A program made the translations under genes and the position numbers. From Planctomycetota bacterium (GTDB lineage Bacteria; Planctomycetota; MHYJ01; JACPRB01): a DNA stretch of 35,297 bases. Of this stretch, positions 20,760 to 28,800 are shown piece by piece. The stretch's first letter is position 1. Each line of letters opens with the position of its first letter. Where the stretch lies: positions 1-35,297 of the forward strand of contig JACPRC010000094.1 in assembly GCA_016190175.1 (NCBI GenBank), read 5' to 3'. Below the pieces are notes generated by a model. The model was not told the origin of the DNA, searched no databases, and saw only the letters and a program-made list of their open reading frames with translations.

Positions 20760-22852
20760 ACTTCGTCTTCTGCGTCCACAACCACCAGCCCGTCGACAAC
20801 TTCGACCACGTCTTCCAGAAGGCGTACGCGGACGCCTACAAACCGTTCTTCGACGTGATGCAGCGCCATCCCACGATCAAGTTCTGCGCCCACTTCAGCG
20901 GGCCGCTCCTGGAGTGGATCGAGAAGAACCGGCTCGAGATGTTCATGTCCCTGCGCGCGATGGCCGACGCGGGGCGGCTGGAACTCCTGGGCGGCGGCTT
21001 CTACGAGCCCGTCTTCGCGATGCTCCCGGACGGCGACGTCCTTGGGCAGATCGAGATGATGTCGCGCTACCTCCGCAAGAACTTCGGCGCCGACGCGCAG
21101 GGGCTCTGGATTCCCGAACGCGTCTGGGAACCGGGCTACGCCTCCATCCTCGCCCGCTCCGGCGCCCGCTACGCCGTGCTCGACGACTTCCACTTCCGCG
21201 CGGCGGGCCTGCGGGACGAGGAGCTGCGGAGCTGGTTCATCACCGAGGACCGCGGGGAGATCTTCCGCGTCTTCCCGCTGCGCGAGGCGCTGCGCTACTC
21301 GATCCCGTTCCGCGAGCCCGAGGCGACGATCGACTACCTGCGCGCGCAGCCGGAGGGATCGATCGTCGTCTACGCGGACGACGGCGAGAAGTTCGGCGTG
21401 TGGCCGCGGACGAAGAAGCACTGCTACGAGGACGGCTGGCTGGAGCGGTTCCTGCGCGCGCTCGAGAGCGCGCCGGACATCCGGACGACCACCTTCCGCG
21501 AGGCCTTGGCCTCGACGCCGGCGGCGGGACGCGTGTACCTCCCGGCCTGCTCGTATCGCGAGATGGGCGAGTGGTCGATGCTGCCGGGGGCGCAGCCGGA
21601 CTTCGAGAAGTGGATCGAGGAGGTGCGGCGCCAGGGGCGGTTCGACGCGGTGAAGCACTTCTCGCCCGGCGGCACGTGGCGGAATTTCCGCGCGAAGTAC
21701 CCCGAGGCGAACCTGATGTACGGGCGCATGCTCGGCGTCTCGAAAAAGGTCGCGGAGGCGCCGCCCGCCGCCCGGAAAGCCGCGGAGCCGGAGCTCTACC
21801 GCGCGCAGTGCAACTGCGGGCACTGGCACGGCGTCTTCGGCGGCCTCTATCTCCCGCACCTGCGCAACAGCATCTACCGCCACCTGATCCTCGCGGAGAA
21901 CGCGCTGGAGAGCGACGGCACCTTCGGGTACAAGACGCTGGACCTCGACCTCGACGGCCGCGAGGACTACCGGTTGCACAACAAGGCGCTGAACCTCTTC
22001 ATCCTCCCCGCCCAGGGGGCGCGCCTGGCGGAGATGGACGTGCGCCCGCGCGCGGTGAACCTGACCGCGGGGCTCTCGCGACGGCGCGAGACGTACCACG
22101 AGAAGGTGCGCCGCGCCGTCCTCGATACCGGCGAGGCGAAGAGCATCCATGACGTCGTCCTCACGAAGGTCGCCGGCATCGAGCGGCATCTCGAGTACGA
22201 CCGCTACACCCACGCCTCGCTCCTCGACCACTTCTTCGAGCCGGGCGCGACGATCGAAGACGTCGCGGCGGGCCGGCGCGAGATGGGGGACTTCCTGGAG
22301 GCGCCGTACCGCGGCTCGGCGATCCGGAAGGGGCCGCGCGTCGTCGCCGAATTCGTGCGGGAGGGATTCGTGCGTCCGCCCGGCGGCGCGCCGGTTCCGG
22401 TCCGCGTCCGCAAGGAGGCGGCGCTCGAGGAGGACCGGCCCGAATTCACCGTGGAGTACGCCGTCCGCAACCTCGGGACGGCGCCGCTCTCCGCCGAGTT
22501 CGGCGTCGAGTTCTTCCTCGCCGCGTTGAGCGCCACGCAACCCGACGCGTTCCTCCACCGCGGGGACTTCAAGCCCGCCGGCGCGCTGGGGGAGGCCCAG
22601 GACCTCCCGGGCGGGAGGCCGCTCTGGGTCTTCGACAGTTGGCACGACCTCAATCTCGGGATCTTCGCCTCCGGGGACGCGGGCTTCCGGGTCGCCCCGA
22701 TCCGCACCGTCTCGATGTCCGAGGGCGGTTTCGAGCTCATCTATCAAGGGACGGTCGTGATGCCGCGCTGGGCCGTGACCCTCGAACCGGAGAAGGAGTG
22801 GCATGCGGTCGTGACCCACAAGGTCGGGCTCGTGGACCGGGACGTGCGCTGA
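20756..22852 (+). CDS. GH57 4-alpha-glucanotransferase/alpha-amylase
   Basis: 698 residues from GTG 20756, chosen because AAGGAG lies 9 bp upstream and the start overlaps the leader ORF stop (GTGA); an upstream GTG at 20726 is in frame. CVHNHQPVDNFD is GH57 region 1. LELLGGGFYEPVF is region 2. LWIPERVWEPG carries the nucleophile Glu121, and VVYADDGEKFGVWP the acid/base Asp (208 of the ADD). The C-terminal half contains the beta-sandwich (DUF1925/DUF1926-type) domains of Thermococcus 4-alpha-glucanotransferase, with the NCGHWHGVFGGLYLPHLRN linker motif. It disproportionates or hydrolyses alpha-1,4-glucans in the cytoplasm. It heads an operon ending in glgC. Confidence 0.92.
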   Translation: MNFVFCVHNHQPVDNFDHVFQKAYADAYKPFFDVMQRHPTIKFCAHFSGPLLEWIEKNRLEMFMSLRAMADAGRLELLGGGFYEPVFAMLPDGDVLGQIEMMSRYLRKNFGADAQGLWIPERVWEPGYASILARSGARYAVLDDFHFRAAGLRDEELRSWFITEDRGEIFRVFPLREALRYSIPFREPEATIDYLRAQPEGSIVVYADDGEKFGVWPRTKKHCYEDGWLERFLRALESAPDIRTTTFREALASTPAAGRVYLPACSYREMGEWSMLPGAQPDFEKWIEEVRRQGRFDAVKHFSPGGTWRNFRAKYPEANLMYGRMLGVSKKVAEAPPAARKAAEPELYRAQCNCGHWHGVFGGLYLPHLRNSIYRHLILAENALESDGTFGYKTLDLDLDGREDYRLHNKALNLFILPAQGARLAEMDVRPRAVNLTAGLSRRRETYHEKVRRAVLDTGEAKSIHDVVLTKVAGIERHLEYDRYTHASLLDHFFEPGATIEDVAAGRREMGDFLEAPYRGSAIRKGPRVVAEFVREGFVRPPGGAPVPVRVRKEAALEEDRPEFTVEYAVRNLGTAPLSAEFGVEFFLAALSATQPDAFLHRGDFKPAGALGEAQDLPGGRPLWVFDSWHDLNLGIFASGDAGFRVAPIRTVSMSEGGFELIYQGTVVMPRWAVTLEPEKEWHAVVTHKVGLVDRDVR

Positions 22853-22865
22853 CGGCCCTCGCGCG

Positions 22866-23756
22866 ATGAGAATCCTCGTCACCTCGCGGCGCAAACGCCT
22901 GTACTCGACTCGCCGGCTCGTCGAGGAGGGGCGGAACCTCGGCCACGAAGTCGAGGTGCTCGACCCGCTGAAATGCGTCCTCCAGATCACGACGGGCACG
23001 CCGAAGCTCCTCTACGGCATGCGCGAGGTGCGGGACGTGGACGTCGTCGTCCCGCGGATCAGCACCTTCGCGACGGCGTATTCGATCGCGGTGATCCGCC
23101 ACCTCGACTGGCTCGGCATTCCGTGCGTGAACGACCACGGCCCGATCGCGCGGGCCCGGAACAAGCTCGGCTGCCTCCAGCTCCTGGCCAGCCGCGGCAT
23201 CCGGGTGCCGGACACGCTGATCTCGAGGTATCCGAAGAACATCGACTTGCTCCTCGACCGGGTCGGAGGCACGCCGGCGATCCTGAAACTCCTGCGGGGG
23301 ACGCAGGGGACCGGGGTGATCTTCGCCGAGAGCCAGGCGTCGGTCGAGTCGGTGCTCGAAACGATCTGGAGCCTGGGCGAGGACATCATGGTCCAGCGGT
23401 TCGTGGCGGAGTCGAAGGGGCGCGACATCCGCGCCATGGTCATCGACGGGGAGGTGCGCTCGTGCATGCGGAGGATCGGGAGGGAGGGGGAGTTCCGCTC
23501 GAACATCCATCGCGGGGGCGTGGGGGAGAAGCTCAAGCTCCCGCGGGAATACGCGAGGGTCGCGTCGCGGGCGGTCGAGGCCGTGGGACTGCGCCTGGCG
23601 GGCGTGGACATCCTCGAGTCGTCGGAGGGGCCGCTGGTGATCGAGGTGAACTCCTCGCCGGGCTTCCAGGGGCTGGAGGCGGCGACGGGGGACAACGTGG
23701 CGAGGATGATCATGGAGTTCGCGGCGAAACTGGGACGAAAGGCGCGGCGGCGATGA
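22866..23756 (+). CDS. rimK: RimK-like ATP-grasp ligase
   Basis: 296 residues, the normal RimK length. The N-terminal pre-ATP-grasp domain (MRILVTSRRKRLYSTRRLVE, VVVPRISTFATAYSIAVIRH) is followed by the ATP-grasp core: NDHGPIARARNKLGCLQLLA, AILKLLRGTQGTGVIFAES, the GRDIRAMVIDG strand and the Mg-binding VIEVNSSPGFQGLE. RimK adds glutamates to the C-terminus of ribosomal protein S6; relatives ligate other amino acids. It starts 13 bp after the GH57 stop and overlaps the next gene by ATGA. The pairing with an aspartoacylase-like hydrolase is seen in many bacteria. Confidence 0.9.
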   Translation: MRILVTSRRKRLYSTRRLVEEGRNLGHEVEVLDPLKCVLQITTGTPKLLYGMREVRDVDVVVPRISTFATAYSIAVIRHLDWLGIPCVNDHGPIARARNKLGCLQLLASRGIRVPDTLISRYPKNIDLLLDRVGGTPAILKLLRGTQGTGVIFAESQASVESVLETIWSLGEDIMVQRFVAESKGRDIRAMVIDGEVRSCMRRIGREGEFRSNIHRGGVGEKLKLPREYARVASRAVEAVGLRLAGVDILESSEGPLVIEVNSSPGFQGLEAATGDNVARMIMEFAAKLGRKARRR

Positions 23757-24760
23757 GCGGGCGCGAGCCGTTCGAGATCGCGGGGATGACCGTGCCCGCG
23801 GGGAGGCGGAAGGACATCCACCTCAAGATCACGGAGCTCTGCACGGCGACGCCGGTCTTCATCCCCGTCACCGTCGTCCACGGAGCGGAGCCGGGGCCGG
23901 CGATGTTCCTCACCGCCGCGATCCACGGGGACGAGATCAACGGGATGGAGGTCGTCCGGCGGATCCGGGGCGATGTGGATCCGAAGCGGCTCCGGGGGAC
24001 GCTCCTGCTCGTGAGCGTGGCGAACCCCATCTCGTTCATCGCGCAGACGCGGGAGCTGCCGGACGGGCGGGACCTGAACCGGGTCTTTCCCGGACGGAGG
24101 GAAGGGTCGATGGCCTCGCACATCGCCTCCCACATCTTCACGAAAGTGGTGAAGCGCGCGGACTGGGGGATCGACCTGCACACGGCCGCGCGGGGCCGCG
24201 TCAACCTCCCGCACGTGCGCGCGGACATGCGCGTGCCGGGGGTGCGCCGCCTGGCCCACGCCTTCGGGGCCGAGATCATCCTGGACCTGGAGGGGGACCG
24301 GGGCACGCTGCGCGCGGCGGCGACGCGGGCGGGGATCCCGTCCGTCGTCTTCGAGGCGGGTGAGCCGCTGAAGTTCCAGCCCGCCCTCGTCGAGAAGGGG
24401 GTCGAAGGCGTCCGCAACGCGATCGCGGAACTGGGGATGTACCCCTTCGAGCGGGTCTCGCCGCTCTTCCAGATCGTCGTGGACGATCACCGGTGGATCC
24501 GGGCGGAGAGGGGGGGCATCATGGTCCTGAACGTCCGCCCGGGTGATATAATCGAGAAGGGCGAGGAGATCGGGCTGAACACGAAACCGTTCGGGACGGA
24601 AGTGAACCGGCTGAAGGCGCCTTACACGGGCCTCGTCGTCGGGTGCATGACGCTGCCCATGGTGCTGCCCGGGTCGGCCGTCTGCCACCTGGTGAAGCTC
24701 GACCGGCGGGCCGCGGCCCTGAGGAAGCTCCTGCGCCGGCGGAGGCCGGCGTTCGAATGA
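23753..24760 (+). CDS. Succinylglutamate desuccinylase/aspartoacylase family hydrolase
   Basis: 335 residues. Zinc-ligand motifs of the M14-like AstE/AspA family are present: AAIHGDEINGMEVVRRI (His and Glu of HGxE), DLHTAARGRVNLPH (third His), and SVVFEAGEPLKF (catalytic-type Glu). The C-terminal 90 residues form a beta-barrel, including MVLNVRPGDIIEKGEEIG, a biotinyl/lipoyl-like hammerhead. Members hydrolyse N-acyl amino acids or related amides; the substrate here is unknown. Coupled to rimK (ATGA) and to the mgtC-like gene (ATGA), it might remove or recycle what the ATP-grasp enzyme attaches. Confidence 0.88.
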   Translation: MSGREPFEIAGMTVPAGRRKDIHLKITELCTATPVFIPVTVVHGAEPGPAMFLTAAIHGDEINGMEVVRRIRGDVDPKRLRGTLLLVSVANPISFIAQTRELPDGRDLNRVFPGRREGSMASHIASHIFTKVVKRADWGIDLHTAARGRVNLPHVRADMRVPGVRRLAHAFGAEIILDLEGDRGTLRAAATRAGIPSVVFEAGEPLKFQPALVEKGVEGVRNAIAELGMYPFERVSPLFQIVVDDHRWIRAERGGIMVLNVRPGDIIEKGEEIGLNTKPFGTEVNRLKAPYTGLVVGCMTLPMVLPGSAVCHLVKLDRRAAALRKLLRRRRPAFE

Positions 24761-25416
24761 ACCCCGAAGACCTTACGATGGCGGGACGGCTGGGCCTCGC
24801 GCTCGTGCTCGGCGGGGCCATCGGGCTCGAACGCGAGACCCACAGCCAGGCGGCGGGGCTGCGCACGCACATGGTCGTCTCGATCGGCGCCGCGCTCATC
24901 ATGCTCATCTCCCTCCGGATCGCGGCGGAGTCGGGACGGGGCGACCCGGGCCGCGTCGCCGCGCAGGTCGTCAGCGGCATCGGCTTCCTCGGGGCGGGCG
25001 CCATCATCCGGTACGGGATGACGATCCGCGGCCTCACGACCGCGGCGTGCCTCTGGACCTCGGCGGGGATCGGAATGGCCTGCGGCATGGGCTACTGGAA
25101 GGGCGCCTGCGCCGCGACCGCGCTGGTCCTCGTAGCGACGTTCGTCTTCGACAAGCTGGAGCACGGATTCCTCCGCGAGACCCAATACAAGCGGTTCGTG
25201 ATCGAGTCCGGAGACGCGCCCGACCTCGTCGCGCGCATCGAGGGGGTGCTGACGAAATACGGCATCCAGATCAAGCAGCGCGGGCTCCACCAGGACTTCA
25301 CGTCGAAGACGGTCCAGGTCACGCTCACGGCGGCGACGCCCCAGGCCTGCAAGCTCGAGGATCTGATGCGCGAGCTGGACGCGATCCCGGAGGTGCACAA
25401 GGTGGAGGTCGAGTGA
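24757..25416 (+). CDS. mgtC: MgtC/SapB family membrane protein
   Basis: 219 residues. Four to five transmembrane helices occupy residues 8-135 with the family signatures GLALVLGGAIGLERE, QAAGLRTHMVVSIGAAL, VSGIGFLGAGAIIR and TTAACLWTSAGIGMACG. A C-terminal ACT-like cytoplasmic domain (ARIEGVLTKYGIQIKQRGLH) follows. MgtC proteins modulate magnesium homeostasis and, in pathogens, the F1Fo ATP synthase and acid survival. The link with glycogen genes could reflect ATP or Mg control, which is an inference. Overlaps both neighbours (ATGA upstream, GTGA downstream). Confidence 0.92.
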   Translation: MNPEDLTMAGRLGLALVLGGAIGLERETHSQAAGLRTHMVVSIGAALIMLISLRIAAESGRGDPGRVAAQVVSGIGFLGAGAIIRYGMTIRGLTTAACLWTSAGIGMACGMGYWKGACAATALVLVATFVFDKLEHGFLRETQYKRFVIESGDAPDLVARIEGVLTKYGIQIKQRGLHQDFTSKTVQVTLTAATPQACKLEDLMRELDAIPEVHKVEVE

Positions 25417-26645
25417 CCGTGGACCTCTCCGACACGCTCGTCGTGATCCTCGCCGGCGGCAAGGGGCAGCGCCTCGAGCCGCTGACCCGCGACCGCGCCA
25501 AGCCCGCCGTGCCCTTCGGCGGGATCTACCGGATCATCGACTTCACGCTCTCGAACTGCCTGAACTCGGACCTGCACAAGGTGCTCGTCCTCGTTCAGTA
25601 CCGCTCGCGGTCGCTCAACAGCCACCTGCGCGACGGATGGCAGGTCTTCTTCAACCCGGCCGTGGGGGAGTTCCTCGAGCCGCTCCCGCCCCAGCACGGC
25701 GGCCATGCCGACGCCTACTCGGGCACCGCCGATGCGGTCCATCAGAACCTCTTCGCGGTGCGCGAGGAGGATTGCCGCGCGGTCCTGATCCTCGCCGGCG
25801 ACCACATCTACAAGATGGACTACCGCCACATGCTGCGGTTCCACGCGGAGCGCCACGCGGACCTCACCGTCGGCGCCGTGGAGGTCCCCGTGTCGGAGGG
25901 GTCCAACTTCGGCATCCTCCAGGTGGACACGAACAGCCGCATCGTCGGCTTCCAGGAGAAACCGAAGGAGCCGCGCCCGCTGCCGGCGAACCCCGACGTG
26001 TGTCTCGCCTCCATGGGGATCTACGTCTTCGACTACGAGGTGATGGAGGCGGTGCTCCGCGAGGACGCGCGCGACCCCAAGAGCAGCCACGACTTCGGCC
26101 GGGACATCATCCCGCGGATGGTCGGCGGCCACTCCGTCTACGCCTTCCCGTTCGTGGACGAGAACCGCAAGGAGGCGAAGTACTGGCGCGACGTCGGGAC
26201 GATCGACGCGTACTACGATGCGAACATGGATCTCGTCTCCGTGAGCCCGCACCTGAACCTCTACGACCGCGACTGGCTGGTCCGCACCGTGCCGGTCATG
26301 GCGCCGCCGCCGAAGTTCGTCTTCGCGCAGGAGGTCCCGGGCGGGCGGCTGGGCATCGCGCTGGACTCGACGGTCTCGCCCGGGTGCATCGTCTCGGGCG
26401 GCCGCGTGCAGAACTCCATCCTCTCGCCCAACGTGCGGATCAACAGCTACTCGCTCGTGGAGGGATCGATCCTGTTCGAGAACGTGACCGTGGGCCGGCA
26501 CGCGAAGATCCGGCGGGCGATCGTCGACAAGGACGTGACGATCCCGGAGGGGATGGAGATCGGCTACGACCTGGAGCGGGACCGGAGGAAGTTCACCGTG
26601 AGCGAGGGCGGGGTGGTGGTCATCTCGAAGAGGACGGTGCTGTGA
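25413..26645 (+). CDS. glgC: Glucose-1-phosphate adenylyltransferase (ADP-glucose pyrophosphorylase)
   Basis: 410 residues from GTG 25413 (GTGA overlap with the mgtC-like gene; GTG 25419 is an alternative). The nucleotidyltransferase signature is VVILAGGKGQRLEPLTRDRAKPAVPFGG, with PxxxF and the YRIIDFTLSNCLNSD substrate loop. AVLILAGDHIYKMDY carries the catalytic Asp, VGFQEKPKEP the sugar-phosphate Lys and EAKYWRDVGTIDAYYDANMDL the second signature. A left-handed beta-helix with hexapeptide repeats ends the protein. It makes ADP-glucose from ATP and glucose-1-phosphate, the committed step of glycogen synthesis, feeding GlgA (10987-12426). Last gene of the operon; it converges with a toxin gene 18 bp downstream. 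Confidence 0.96.
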   Translation: MTVDLSDTLVVILAGGKGQRLEPLTRDRAKPAVPFGGIYRIIDFTLSNCLNSDLHKVLVLVQYRSRSLNSHLRDGWQVFFNPAVGEFLEPLPPQHGGHADAYSGTADAVHQNLFAVREEDCRAVLILAGDHIYKMDYRHMLRFHAERHADLTVGAVEVPVSEGSNFGILQVDTNSRIVGFQEKPKEPRPLPANPDVCLASMGIYVFDYEVMEAVLREDARDPKSSHDFGRDIIPRMVGGHSVYAFPFVDENRKEAKYWRDVGTIDAYYDANMDLVSVSPHLNLYDRDWLVRTVPVMAPPPKFVFAQEVPGGRLGIALDSTVSPGCIVSGGRVQNSILSPNVRINSYSLVEGSILFENVTVGRHAKIRRAIVDKDVTIPEGMEIGYDLERDRRKFTVSEGGVVVISKRTVL

Positions 26646-26663
26646 AGGGGATGGCGGGTCGGG

Positions 26664-27152
26664 CTATTCTCCGATGTCAGCGAGCATCGCGTCGACAAGT
26701 GCCGGTGTAACGTACATCCCTACGGCCAGAAGGCGATTGAGAACGGGACGCGCCGCCGGCAGCCATCCCCGACGTCGCGCGGCGACGACAATCCCGAGCG
26801 TTCCGAGTACAGAGATCTGAAGGGCTTGCGCGCAACGGCGCGCCGCCAAGTCGTCGAGAACGGCGGTTCTTCCGGACGACTCGCGGCAGACCGCCAACAC
26901 CTGCGACTCGCCGCGGCCGAGATCCCAGGCCGCGATCGTCTCCGGCACGGGAAGGTCGGGACGGATCTGCACTTCTGAGAGGCCGCGAAGACTCCGCAGA
27001 AGTTCCTCGCCTCCCGGGCCGGCCGCTACCTCGGCCTGGACCGCCGCGGGCAGGATGAGAGGCCGTGCCGACAACCGTACCATCCACTCGAGTCCGCCGA
27101 CGTGCGCAAGGAAGATGATCGGAGAGGCGTTGACGACCAGGAGATCAGCCAC
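26664..27152 (-). CDS. PIN-like DUF3368 toxin
   Basis: 162 residues from GTG. LLVVNASPIIFLAHVGGLEW is the DUF3368 start, in which Asn replaces the first Asp of classical PIN domains. RGESQVLAVCRESSGRTAVLDDLAARRCA carries the Glu and Asp pair, and LGTLGIVVAARRRGWLP the final conserved segment (no D-x-D end). The gene overlaps the upstream UPF0175 antitoxin gene by 8 nt, the standard pairing for this family. Probably an RNase toxin of VapC ancestry. Confidence 0.88.
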   Translation of the reverse strand: MADLLVVNASPIIFLAHVGGLEWMVRLSARPLILPAAVQAEVAAGPGGEELLRSLRGLSEVQIRPDLPVPETIAAWDLGRGESQVLAVCRESSGRTAVLDDLAARRCAQALQISVLGTLGIVVAARRRGWLPAARPVLNRLLAVGMYVTPALVDAMLADIGE

Positions 27153-27396
27153 GCCGCGATTCCTCCCGGATCTCCTCGATCGTCGCCTGACACGCCGGCA
27201 CTCTCCGGATCAGCAGTTCCCGCAGAAACTCGGCACGACTGATGCCGAGCATCTCGCTCGCCTTCGACTGCGAGATGCGTCCCTCGGCGTACCACTGCAC
27301 GACCGCCGCGCGCTTGAGCTCCTCCGCGAACTCCTCGGGAGACTTGCGCAGGGCCGAGAACGCGGTCGGGTCGAATTCCAGGACGATCTTGGGCAT
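27145..27396 (-). CDS. UPF0175-family antitoxin
   Basis: 83 residues. MPKIVLEFDPTAFSALRKSP is the UPF0175 opening, followed by EEFAEELKRAAVVQWYAEGR and the helix-turn-helix ISQSKASEMLGISRAEFLRE. A proline/glutamate-rich tail would contact the toxin. AGGAG lies 6 bp upstream of the ATG. Antitoxin-first operon with the DUF3368 gene; the HTH suggests it represses its own promoter (27445-27473). Confidence 0.9.
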   Translation of the reverse strand: MPKIVLEFDPTAFSALRKSPEEFAEELKRAAVVQWYAEGRISQSKASEMLGISRAEFLRELLIRRVPACQATIEEIREESRRG

Positions 27397-27444
27397 GCGG
27401 ATCTCCTCGCTCGCCGGGGTGGGCACAAGGCCCCCGCAAGTGCG

Positions 27445-27473
27445 ATCCTACCCCGTTTCCGCGGGGGGGGCAA
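27445..27473 (-). promoter_or_regulatory. Promoter of the UPF0175/DUF3368 operon
   Basis: On the minus strand, TTGCCC (27468-27473), a 17-bp spacer and TAGGAT (27445-27450). The spacer contains the palindrome CCCCG-TTTCCG-CGGGG (read on plus, 27451-27466), a possible operator. Confidence 0.55.
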
Positions 27474-27533
27474 GACCGGTGGCTCGAATCGGGTGACCGA
27501 CGGGTTGCGGACTCGATCGTGAGATGTAGAGCC

Positions 27534-27824
27534 CTATTGTCCGCCCCAGTCGGTGCCGCCGCATTCCATGCATCGCCAATTGCCGTACTCGCGATGGGAC
27601 AGCGCCATGATGATCCAAACCGGTACCCAAAGGCCGCAGAGCAGGACGGTCACAAGAAGATGCAGAACGTGATTGAAAGGTACGACCGTCCTTTCCATCA
27701 TGGCCGTCCTGCCGCACAGCCGGCAGCAAAACCGACCTCGCTCCGTGTAGGCGCTTATGGGCGGCGCACCTCCTTCGACCCTTGTGCTTGCGGCGGCGTC
27801 ATCTTGCGAGCGATCGGCCTCCAT
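27534..27824 (-). CDS. Small zinc-ribbon membrane protein
   Basis: 96 residues. GRFCCRLCGRTAMMERTVVP carries the first Cys pair. VLHLLVTVLLCGLWVPVWII is a transmembrane hairpin or single helix, and YGNWRCMECGGTDWGG brings the second CxxC, so the two Cys pairs would meet on one side of the membrane to bind zinc. An ATG at 27908 is in frame. However, the extra 28 residues would run across the divergent promoter and look noncoding, while an extended -10-like TGGTATAGC sits before 27824. Function unknown. It shares the zinc-ribbon/membrane theme with 27929-28792 and 30215-30763. Confidence 0.6.
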   Translation of the reverse strand: MEADRSQDDAAASTRVEGGAPPISAYTERGRFCCRLCGRTAMMERTVVPFNHVLHLLVTVLLCGLWVPVWIIMALSHREYGNWRCMECGGTDWGGQ

Positions 27825-27893
27825 CGGAACGCTCGTTCCTGGGCTATACCACACGGCCGCCACCATCGACCGGCGAACGAGTGCGTGCGCTGC

Positions 27894-27922
27894 TTGATCT
27901 TCCTCCATCCTCTCTCTAGAAT
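27894..27922 (+). promoter_or_regulatory. Leaderless promoter of the zinc-ribbon/lpd unit
   Basis: TTGATC (27894-27899), exactly 17 bp, then TAGAAT (27917-27922). The ATG at 27929 is 6 bp past the -10 box, where transcription itself should begin. Confidence 0.65.
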
Positions 27923-27928
27923 CCCGTG

Positions 27929-28792
27929 ATGCCTATCTCAGCGCGCTGCCCCTTCTGCTCCGCCTCTTCCATGGCCGAGCCCGGCCAGACCGTCGCCTGC
28001 TCCTCCTGCGGAGCCACCTTCGTCGCGCAGGGGGACGCGGGCTCCGCTCCTCCGATGAAATCCCCGCCGCCCGCCGCTTCCGTCGGAGACGTTCCGTGCC
28101 CGATGTGCGGGGAACTCATCAAGCCGGGCGCGCGCATCTGCCGGTTCTGCAAGGCCCAGCTCGGCGGCGGGCCTGTCGCCGCGCCGCCCCCGCCGCCCGC
28201 GTACGGCTACAACTACAACCCTCCGCCCCAGAAAAAATCGAGCTGTCTCCTGTGGGTGATCATCGGGATCGTCGGCGTCGTCGTCCTCTGCGTGGGCGGT
28301 TCCGTGGGGATGTACCTCTGGGGCAAGGAGAAGATGTGCGGGATGGTCATGGAACAGACCTTCCGCCCCCAGTTGGAACCGTTCCGCTCCAAGAGCGCCG
28401 ACAAGGAGGACCGGGAGAAGGTCGACCGCCTCCGAGGCCCCGCCTTCTGGAGATTTATGGTGCAGCGTGCCGGACAGCAGGGGGGCAACCTCGTCTGTCT
28501 CGGCTCCGCCACGAAGGGCCAGCAGCGGCCGTTCCTCGGACCCAACAGGGCGTTCTCCGAGCTCAAGGACGACGAACCCGTCGGCTGCTGCCCCAAGGGG
28601 GGGCACAAGGACGGCACGTGGATCATCTACAAGGACGGCCGCGTCGAGTTCGCGAGCGAGGGGTCCGACGCCTACAAGAAGGCATACGAGGCGCTCACCG
28701 ACGTCGAGTCGGGCGACGGAGAGAAGAGACCCGAGAAGAAGCCGGAAGAGAAAGAGAAGAAGAAGCCCGACGACCCGAAGGACAACTGGTAG
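27929..28792 (+). CDS. Double zinc-ribbon, single-pass membrane protein
   Basis: 287 residues. A first zinc ribbon (ARCPFCSAS...VACSSCGATF) and a second (VPCPMCGELIKPGARICRFC-KAQL) are followed by a Pro/Tyr-rich linker (PPPPPAYGYNYNPPP). One transmembrane helix (SCLLWVIIGIVGVVVLCVGG) then leads to an extracytoplasmic domain of about 140 residues with CxG/CC motifs (VCLGSATKGQQ, PVGCCPKGGHKDGTWIIYKD). A highly charged Glu/Lys/Pro tail ends it. No enzymatic motif is visible. Zinc-ribbon plus TM plus a type II pilin-like or DUF domain is frequent in uncultured bacteria; its function is unknown. lpd starts 8 bp after its stop. Confidence 0.8.
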   Translation: MPISARCPFCSASSMAEPGQTVACSSCGATFVAQGDAGSAPPMKSPPPAASVGDVPCPMCGELIKPGARICRFCKAQLGGGPVAAPPPPPAYGYNYNPPPQKKSSCLLWVIIGIVGVVVLCVGGSVGMYLWGKEKMCGMVMEQTFRPQLEPFRSKSADKEDREKVDRLRGPAFWRFMVQRAGQQGGNLVCLGSATKGQQRPFLGPNRAFSELKDDEPVGCCPKGGHKDGTWIIYKDGRVEFASEGSDAYKKAYEALTDVESGDGEKRPEKKPEEKEKKKPDDPKDNW

Positions 28793-28800
28793 GGCCGTCC

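Noticed and set aside
20693-22999. A 768-codon minus-strand frame opposite the second GH57 gene
   Set aside because: It is the antisense of a gene with all catalytic motifs, and its composition is biased (Arg, Val, Leu, Glu repeats) without recognisable domains.
24547-24552. Perfect TATAAT
   Set aside because: It lies inside the aspartoacylase-like coding sequence, has no -35 partner and precedes no gene start.
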